A stretch of DNA of 64,000 nucleotides from Paenibacillus azoreducens (GTDB taxonomy: Bacteria; Bacillota; Bacilli; Paenibacillales; Paenibacillaceae): assembly GCF_021654775.1 (NCBI RefSeq), contig NZ_AP025343.1:5423501-5487500 (forward strand), given 5' to 3'. The position numbers and the translations under genes were made by a program. Below are positions 59,570 to 64,000 of this stretch, in pieces (position 1 is the first letter of the stretch; each line of letters begins with the position of its first letter). The notes beneath the pieces were generated by a model, which was not told the origin of the DNA, ran no database searches, and saw only the letters and a program-made list of their open reading frames with translations.

Positions 59570-61405
59570 TTATTTCAACTTCAGGTTCTCCAGACTGCCG
59601 CCTTTGGCAAAAATCCGTTCTATGCTTTTCTCCACATCCGGGTCAGGAATAAGCGGCGGCGCCTGATGCGGTTTGGTACGGGCGTCAATGATCATATTGT
59701 CGCAAGCCCAATGCTTGTGTTCGTAAGCGCTGTTCACGCCATACATATCATGCGACGGATTGCTCCGCGTAAACGTAACCCATAAAAAATTGCTGATCGT
59801 TTCGCTAAGGAAGGTGCTGTCATCGCATAAAACGATCAGCGGACACGAATCAAGCGGTCCCTGGGCAGCAATGGCTTCGCTTAAAGCACCAAGCTCCCGC
59901 TGCGCTTCCTGGTAATTCGTAAACGCAGCGCCTTGAATGGCCACAATCCCAGGCATCACGAGGCGGGCGTTTGCGAATCCCCGCAGACCCTTCAGCGTCT
60001 CCGGCACCTCTTGGCATAATTCCCGTTTCTTGTCGCCATACGCGGCCAAAACCACTTTACTGCCGCTGTTCAGCCCCGTTCCGGAATAATCCAGCGTATC
60101 GATCGTCGTATTGGTATAAAAATGAATGTCCCGGCGCAAATTCATGCGTTCCAAAATATAAGTCATAAAACCAACGATGTCATGCGTATCCAGCAGGCGA
60201 TTCTCCTCAGCCGTAATAAACAAATATTTGGCGAGGCTCAGCTGCCCCGTGCCCAGAATCCGGTTCGCCAAGGTCAGAATCTCCGTCGGCTGCTTCACCC
60301 GCTGATAAGGCGTATACCGCTCGCTGCCGATGGCGAACAGCAGGGGGTGAACCCCAGCGGCATCCACGGCATGCACTTCCTTAACTCCCGGAATCTCCTG
60401 TTTGATCGCGTCGCCGGTCAACTCGTGAATGAGCTCGCCAAATGACGTATCCTCCTGCGGCGGGCGGCCAACGACGGTGAACGGCCAGATTGCATTTTTT
60501 TTCGCAAATACTTTATGAATTTTCATCACCGGAAACGGATGCGTCAAACTGTAATAACCCAAATGGTCGCCGAAAGGCCCTTCCGGCTTGGTGTCGTCCG
60601 GATGAATTTCGCCGGTAATCACAAAATCGGCATCGTGGCTGATGCAGTAACCGTCCACATAGCTGTACCGGAAACGGCGGCCGGAAAGCAGGCCGGCAAA
60701 CAGCATTTCGCTTAACCCTTCCGGAAGCGGCATAATGGCCGACAAGGTATGAGCGGGAGGTCCGCCGACAAAGATGCTGACTTTCAAAGGCTCCCCTTTT
60801 TTGTTGGCCTTCGCCTGATGCACGCCAATCCCGCGGTGAATCTGATAATGCAGCCCGATTTCCTGATTGGGCGTGTATTCATTGCCGCTAATCTGAATGC
60901 GGTACATCCCCAAATTGGAATTCATCAAGCCAGGCTTGTCCGGATCTTCGGAATACACCTGCGGCAGGGTTACAAATGCGCCCCCGTCCATCGGCCAATG
61001 TTGAATCTGCGGGAGGTCCGAAATTTGAATCTCTTCAAAATCGGCGGGAATTCCGCCAAACTTTTTCATCGGCAGCGCGTTAATCGCTCCAAAACCGTTT
61101 CCGATATTCTGAAAAGGATGCTTTAGCGCCTGCATCGGATCATCGCGCAGGGCGATAATGCTTTGTGTGCGATCCCATGTGCTGCGGAACATGAACTTGC
61201 TGCGCTCCATGTCGCCAAACAAATTCGATACCGCTTGATATTTGGAGCCTTTGACACGCTCAAACAACAATGCGGGACCACCCGCTTCATATACCTTCAA
61301 ATGGATGGCGGCCATTTCCAGATAAGGGTCCACTTCTTCTTTAATGCGAACCAAATGTCCATGTTTTTCAAGATCTGTAATGCACTCTTTCAAATTCCGA
61401 TACAA
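59570..61405 (-). CDS. UbiD-family decarboxylase
   Basis: About 611 residues from a TTG at 61405 (MYRNLKECITDLEKHGHLVRI), which has GGAG eight bases upstream and matches the usual UbiD start; a longer GTG frame lacks a ribosome-binding site. SNLGMYRIQI holds the prenylated-FMN/substrate Arg, and VITGEIHPDDTKPEGPFGDHLGYYS the two catalytic Glu. C-terminal DPDVEKSIERIFAKGG is typical. UbiD enzymes reversibly decarboxylate aromatic or unsaturated acids and need prenyl-FMN from UbiX, which is not in the window. Substrate unknown. Confidence 0.88.
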   Translation of the reverse strand: MYRNLKECITDLEKHGHLVRIKEEVDPYLEMAAIHLKVYEAGGPALLFERVKGSKYQAVSNLFGDMERSKFMFRSTWDRTQSIIALRDDPMQALKHPFQNIGNGFGAINALPMKKFGGIPADFEEIQISDLPQIQHWPMDGGAFVTLPQVYSEDPDKPGLMNSNLGMYRIQISGNEYTPNQEIGLHYQIHRGIGVHQAKANKKGEPLKVSIFVGGPPAHTLSAIMPLPEGLSEMLFAGLLSGRRFRYSYVDGYCISHDADFVITGEIHPDDTKPEGPFGDHLGYYSLTHPFPVMKIHKVFAKKNAIWPFTVVGRPPQEDTSFGELIHELTGDAIKQEIPGVKEVHAVDAAGVHPLLFAIGSERYTPYQRVKQPTEILTLANRILGTGQLSLAKYLFITAEENRLLDTHDIVGFMTYILERMNLRRDIHFYTNTTIDTLDYSGTGLNSGSKVVLAAYGDKKRELCQEVPETLKGLRGFANARLVMPGIVAIQGAAFTNYQEAQRELGALSEAIAAQGPLDSCPLIVLCDDSTFLSETISNFLWVTFTRSNPSHDMYGVNSAYEHKHWACDNMIIDARTKPHQAPPLIPDPDVEKSIERIFAKGGSLENLKLK

Positions 61406-61516
61406 TGGTCTGACTCCAATCTCCCTGCGGGCATCGTTTATTTCATCGTAGCAAAAAGCGCCTCTCTTCTCCACCTATAACGTCTTTTTGCCGCTATTTT
61501 GTAAAAAGCTGCCGCG

Positions 61517-61701
61517 CTAACGAAACTGACAATCGCTATTTTAACAAAATAGAGCTCCAAATTAATCTAACGAAACTGACAACCGCTATGAACCGAATTA
61601 GAGCGGCATTACGCTCCTTTTTGCTCAAATAACGATATGTAGTTTCGTTACATCTTTTTAGCCGTCGTTTTGGCGGCAATAGCGTGTCTGTGTTTCGTTA
61701 G
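61517..61701. repeat. Four more copies of the 23-nt repeat
   Basis: 61517-61539 and 61567-61589 (minus), 61629-61651 and 61679-61701 (plus), all TTTCGTTA-type with centres TGTCAG, TGTCAG, ATGTAG and an altered TGTCTGTG. They fill the space between the UbiD and nitroreductase genes. Confidence 0.85.
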
Positions 61702-61728
61702 CGTTATGAGGCCACCCGTACTATTAAG

Positions 61729-61754
61729 AAAAAACGCCCGATCAGGGGCGTTTT
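61729..61754 (-). terminator. Terminator of the nitroreductase gene
   Basis: AAAACGCCC/GGGCGTTTT with six T on the minus strand, 30 bases after the stop. Confidence 0.85.
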
Positions 61755-61783
61755 AATGATCATGGGCATGACCTTGTCCAAGC

Positions 61784-62410
61784 TTAAAAACCGTTATAAG
61801 TCACGAATTCAGCCACCGGTTTCCGGTATCCGCGCGGTCTTTGTTTGCCGGTGTCCTCTTTTCCCAACGTAATCAGCATGACCGGCACAAAGCGGTCCGG
61901 TATGTTTAGTACCTGCTGCACTTTTTCCGGATCAAAACCGACCATCGGACAGGTATCCCAACCTTTATCCTTGGCAATCAGCATAAGCAGCATCGCGGAC
62001 AAGCTGGCATTGCGGATCGCCTCATCCCGTCTGAACCGCTCCCCGCCATCCTCATACATTTGATGTACGCTGCTGACGGTATCATCGAATTCGCGTTGAT
62101 CCATAACCCCTAAATTCAGTAAACCTTCATTGATAGGCGCGATATTCCGGTAAGCCTCCATATCACCGAGCACGACGATGACGGCCGAACTGGTTAACAC
62201 TTTATACTGCTTGTAAGCCGCCTCGTATATTTTATCCTTGAGCTCCTTATCCGTAACGGGCACATAGTGGGTATGCTGCAAATTAAACGCGGAAGGAGCA
62301 AATTTAACAAGATTAAACATTTCATTAAGATCCTGCTCGCTGATCGTGATATCTGCGTTGAATTTATTGGCCGATCTCCGGGTTCGTACCAATTCCTCAA
62401 ACTGGCTCAT
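61784..62410 (-). CDS. Nitroreductase-family flavoprotein
   Basis: 208 residues: ELVRTRRSANKF (FMN phosphate-binding Arg), FNLVKFAPSAFNLQHTHYVPV (Ser/Asn flavin contacts), NASLSAMLLMLIAKDKGWDTCPMVGFDPEKVQQVL and a C-terminal RGYRKPVAEFV. The group includes NAD(P)H-dependent FMN enzymes that reduce nitroaromatics, quinones or act in thiol stress. GAGGAGAGG before the ATG. Monocistronic with its own terminator. Confidence 0.9.
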   Translation of the reverse strand: MSQFEELVRTRRSANKFNADITISEQDLNEMFNLVKFAPSAFNLQHTHYVPVTDKELKDKIYEAAYKQYKVLTSSAVIVVLGDMEAYRNIAPINEGLLNLGVMDQREFDDTVSSVHQMYEDGGERFRRDEAIRNASLSAMLLMLIAKDKGWDTCPMVGFDPEKVQQVLNIPDRFVPVMLITLGKEDTGKQRPRGYRKPVAEFVTYNGF

Positions 62411-62828
62411 TATGTATCCTCTCCTCTAAGTACTTTTTCCCAAATATAACAAACTTATTTTATCACATCGACTTTAAAAAAGTAAGTAAATTGATGTGAA
62501 CGTTCTCCTTTTACCGCTGAAATATTATTCATCTTTCGACCGGCCCCTTACAACGACTTCCATCACATCGCAAATACTTATCCACGGTCCTCGCGAAAAA
62601 AAGCCTGCCAAGAATATATCTAACCACCCTTCAACCTTTTGCTTTACCGGATCCATGCCATGGCAGGCCATACAGTTGATCCCCGCGCTCAAGAATCATG
62701 AAAAATTGACCGTTTTTACAAGTAATGTTAAGCTTATTTTGCGTATAACTAATTTTCTTTCCTAAAGGAAACTCTCTTTCTTTATTTTAAAAAACAAAGT
62801 AAAATGGACAAACGGAAGGAGAACGCTT

Positions 62829-63275
62829 ATGTTAACCCGTGCTCAAAGCCACTGTCTCGAACAAATTTATTTGCTAAGTCAAAAAGACGGCGTTGCCAGA
62901 GCCAGGGATATTGCTCAAAATTTGGACGTAGGACCGTCGACGATTACCAAAACGCTGCAGAAGCTGGATCAAATGGACCTGATCGTGTACAACAAATACG
63001 AATATATCGTCCTTACCCCGAAAGGGGAGTTAGTTGGCGAAAAGATTGCCCTCAAGCATGAGATCCTGCAGCAATTTATGCTGCTTTTGGAGATTGACCC
63101 GGAAACCGCCCACACAGAAGTGGAGCGTATCGAGCATTACGTAAGCGATTCAACCGTTGAACGAATAAAAGAACTCGTGCAATTTTTCAACAGCAATCCT
63201 TCCATAGCTGAAACCTTTGCGCGTGTTCATATGGATGCCTATAAAGTTAAAAACGGGAAAGTGGAAGATCCTTAG
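62829..63275 (+). CDS. MntR/DtxR-family metal-dependent regulator
   Basis: 148 residues collinear with Bacillus MntR: helix-turn-helix ARARDIAQNLDVGPSTITKTLQKLDQMDLI, wing NKYEYIVLTPKGELVGEKI, dimer helices with KHEILQQF and TEVERIEHYVS. Compared with MntR metal ligands D8, E11, H77, E99, E102, H103, residue 8 is His and the others appear kept, so metal preference may differ. AAGGAG before ATG. The C-terminus is about ten residues longer than MntR. No metal transporter is adjacent. 62411-62828 upstream shows only a CACATC/GATGTG inverted repeat. Confidence 0.88.
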   Translation: MLTRAQSHCLEQIYLLSQKDGVARARDIAQNLDVGPSTITKTLQKLDQMDLIVYNKYEYIVLTPKGELVGEKIALKHEILQQFMLLLEIDPETAHTEVERIEHYVSDSTVERIKELVQFFNSNPSIAETFARVHMDAYKVKNGKVEDP

Positions 63276-63420
63276 GCGGAGGCGGGGTAGAGCTGCAGAT
63301 GACTGAATAAAGCTAATGGATCCGTTCTGTTTTTCATTTCTCATTAGTTCCGCATCGCATAAAAAAGTTGGCTTAAGGAAACATTAATGACATCTTCAAT
63401 CCCACTTTTTGGAGGCTGCC

Positions 63421-63768
63421 ATGCATTATGTATACAGTTTCTTTTTGCTGGTCGGAGGCCTGTCGATTATCAATGCCGTCTTTTCGTTTCAAAGCAAGCA
63501 TATTGATCCCCATTTCTGGGAAACGGCCAAATTCCAGCTGCTGATGTTGCCTCTTTTTTATATCGCGAATCTCTGCATAGGGTATGGAGTGCAGTTCGGT
63601 TTTAAAGCATCCAACCATCTAAGCCTTGTTCTCGTAACCGCAAAATGTCTGGAAATTTTCATTTCCGTTGCCATGGGATTTTTGTTCCTAAAAGAAATTC
63701 CGAACTGGAAAACCTGGCTTGGCCTCGGCATCATCATTGCCGGGGTTGTCGTCGCAAAGCTCAAATGA
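63421..63768 (+). CDS. Small EamA/SMR-like membrane protein (4 TM)
   Basis: 115 residues from ATG 63421 (GGAGG five bases upstream). Four helices: YVYSFFLLVGGLSIINAVF, FQLLMLPLFYIANLCIGYG, LSLVLVTAKCLEIFISVAMGFLFL and WLGLGIIIAGVVVAKL. The last part (FLFLKEIPNWKTWLGLGIIIAGV) is the C-terminal hallmark of drug/metabolite transporters of the SMR/EamA clan. It lacks the membrane Glu of EmrE-type pumps in helix 1, so the substrate is probably not a simple cation. Confidence 0.82.
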   Translation: MHYVYSFFLLVGGLSIINAVFSFQSKHIDPHFWETAKFQLLMLPLFYIANLCIGYGVQFGFKASNHLSLVLVTAKCLEIFISVAMGFLFLKEIPNWKTWLGLGIIIAGVVVAKLK

Positions 63769-63875
63769 ACAGGGCAAAAAGTTCCCCTTCATCACATCAT
63801 CACCGTCGGTTGTTTCAAAACGTGAAATATGATCGGAATAAGGCTGCACAGCCGGCCTGCCAAATCAACAGCAAA

Positions 63876-64000
63876 CATAATCACTTTCTTTTACCCTTAA
63901 GTCGCTTCTTATGTACTTGGACGCTTCCACTGCTTCTGTGACCCTTTCTCTGTTCCATGGCTGCTCCATTTGCTTTTGTGATACTTCCTTTGTGCTTTGG
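63876..64000 (-). CDS. Partial basic, repetitive ORF at the right edge
   Basis: A minus-strand frame entering at 64000 is open to a stop near 63876 and ends VHKKRLKGKRK. All three minus frames are largely open here because the DNA has an imperfect repeat of about 36-40 nt (CACAnAAGCAnnTGGAGC recurring). Basic repetitive tails of this sort occur in spore coat proteins of the CotG kind, but so little is visible that neither frame nor family is certain. Confidence 0.25.

Overview
The window looks like a chromosome segment of a Paenibacillus or close relative (inference from gene content; no rRNA or marker gene is present). Reasons: a YesM/YesN two-component pair beside an LplB/LplC/lipoprotein sugar importer, many LacI/AraC/LysR/PadR/HxlR regulators, Bacillus-type promoters and AGGAGG ribosome-binding sites, frequent TTG/GTG starts, and short interspersed repeats.

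Layout. 1-2.5 kb: leftward operon (HAD-IIIC/FkbH-like phosphatase, acetyltransferase, BpsA-type branched polyamine synthase) behind a 26-aa ORF and a long structured leader. 2.6-10.6 kb: small regulator/effector pairs (TetR with MFS pump, HxlR with RidA, PadR with SGNH esterase), a SHOCT protein, a DJ-1-like exported protein and several gene wrecks. 10.7 kb: tRNA-Leu(CAG). 11-14.6 kb: GH65 disaccharide phosphorylase and LacI. 14.9-16.6 kb: O-methyltransferase and divergent LysR. 16.8-32.8 kb: the most interesting region. A ten-gene leftward operon (LIV-type ABC importer, 66-aa protein, KAS III-like enzyme, alpha/beta hydrolase, SDR, CoA-transferase), a 1107-aa MalT-like STAND regulator ending in a SARP-type winged helix plus BTAD domain, and a thiolase/acyl-CoA ligase pair. 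The motif TTGCAA-N5-TTGCAA (11-bp period) lies upstream of both metabolic units, suggesting one regulon.

33-42 kb: LysR, DUF2905, YesNM and an oligosaccharide-type ABC importer with a cre-like site. 42-45.4 kb: GyrI-like protein, WYL regulator, acetyltransferase, oxalate decarboxylase. 45.5-47.3 kb: IS110-family element with its transposase split at an A9 tract, and 23-bp repeats. 47.5-49 kb: MATE pump. 49-56.5 kb: eight-gene operon (ABC importer, an unknown protein, PHP phosphoesterase, GDPD-like enzyme, LacI) under two identical 22-bp operators. 56.7-58.6 kb: SDR with AraC regulator. 59.5-63.8 kb: UbiD decarboxylase, nitroreductase, MntR-like regulator, small multidrug-type membrane protein.

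Twelve copies of a 23-nt intergenic repeat occur at 34, 45.5, 47.2 and 61.6 kb. No CRISPR array, prophage or rRNA was seen. All assignments come from reading motifs by eye; no database search was run.
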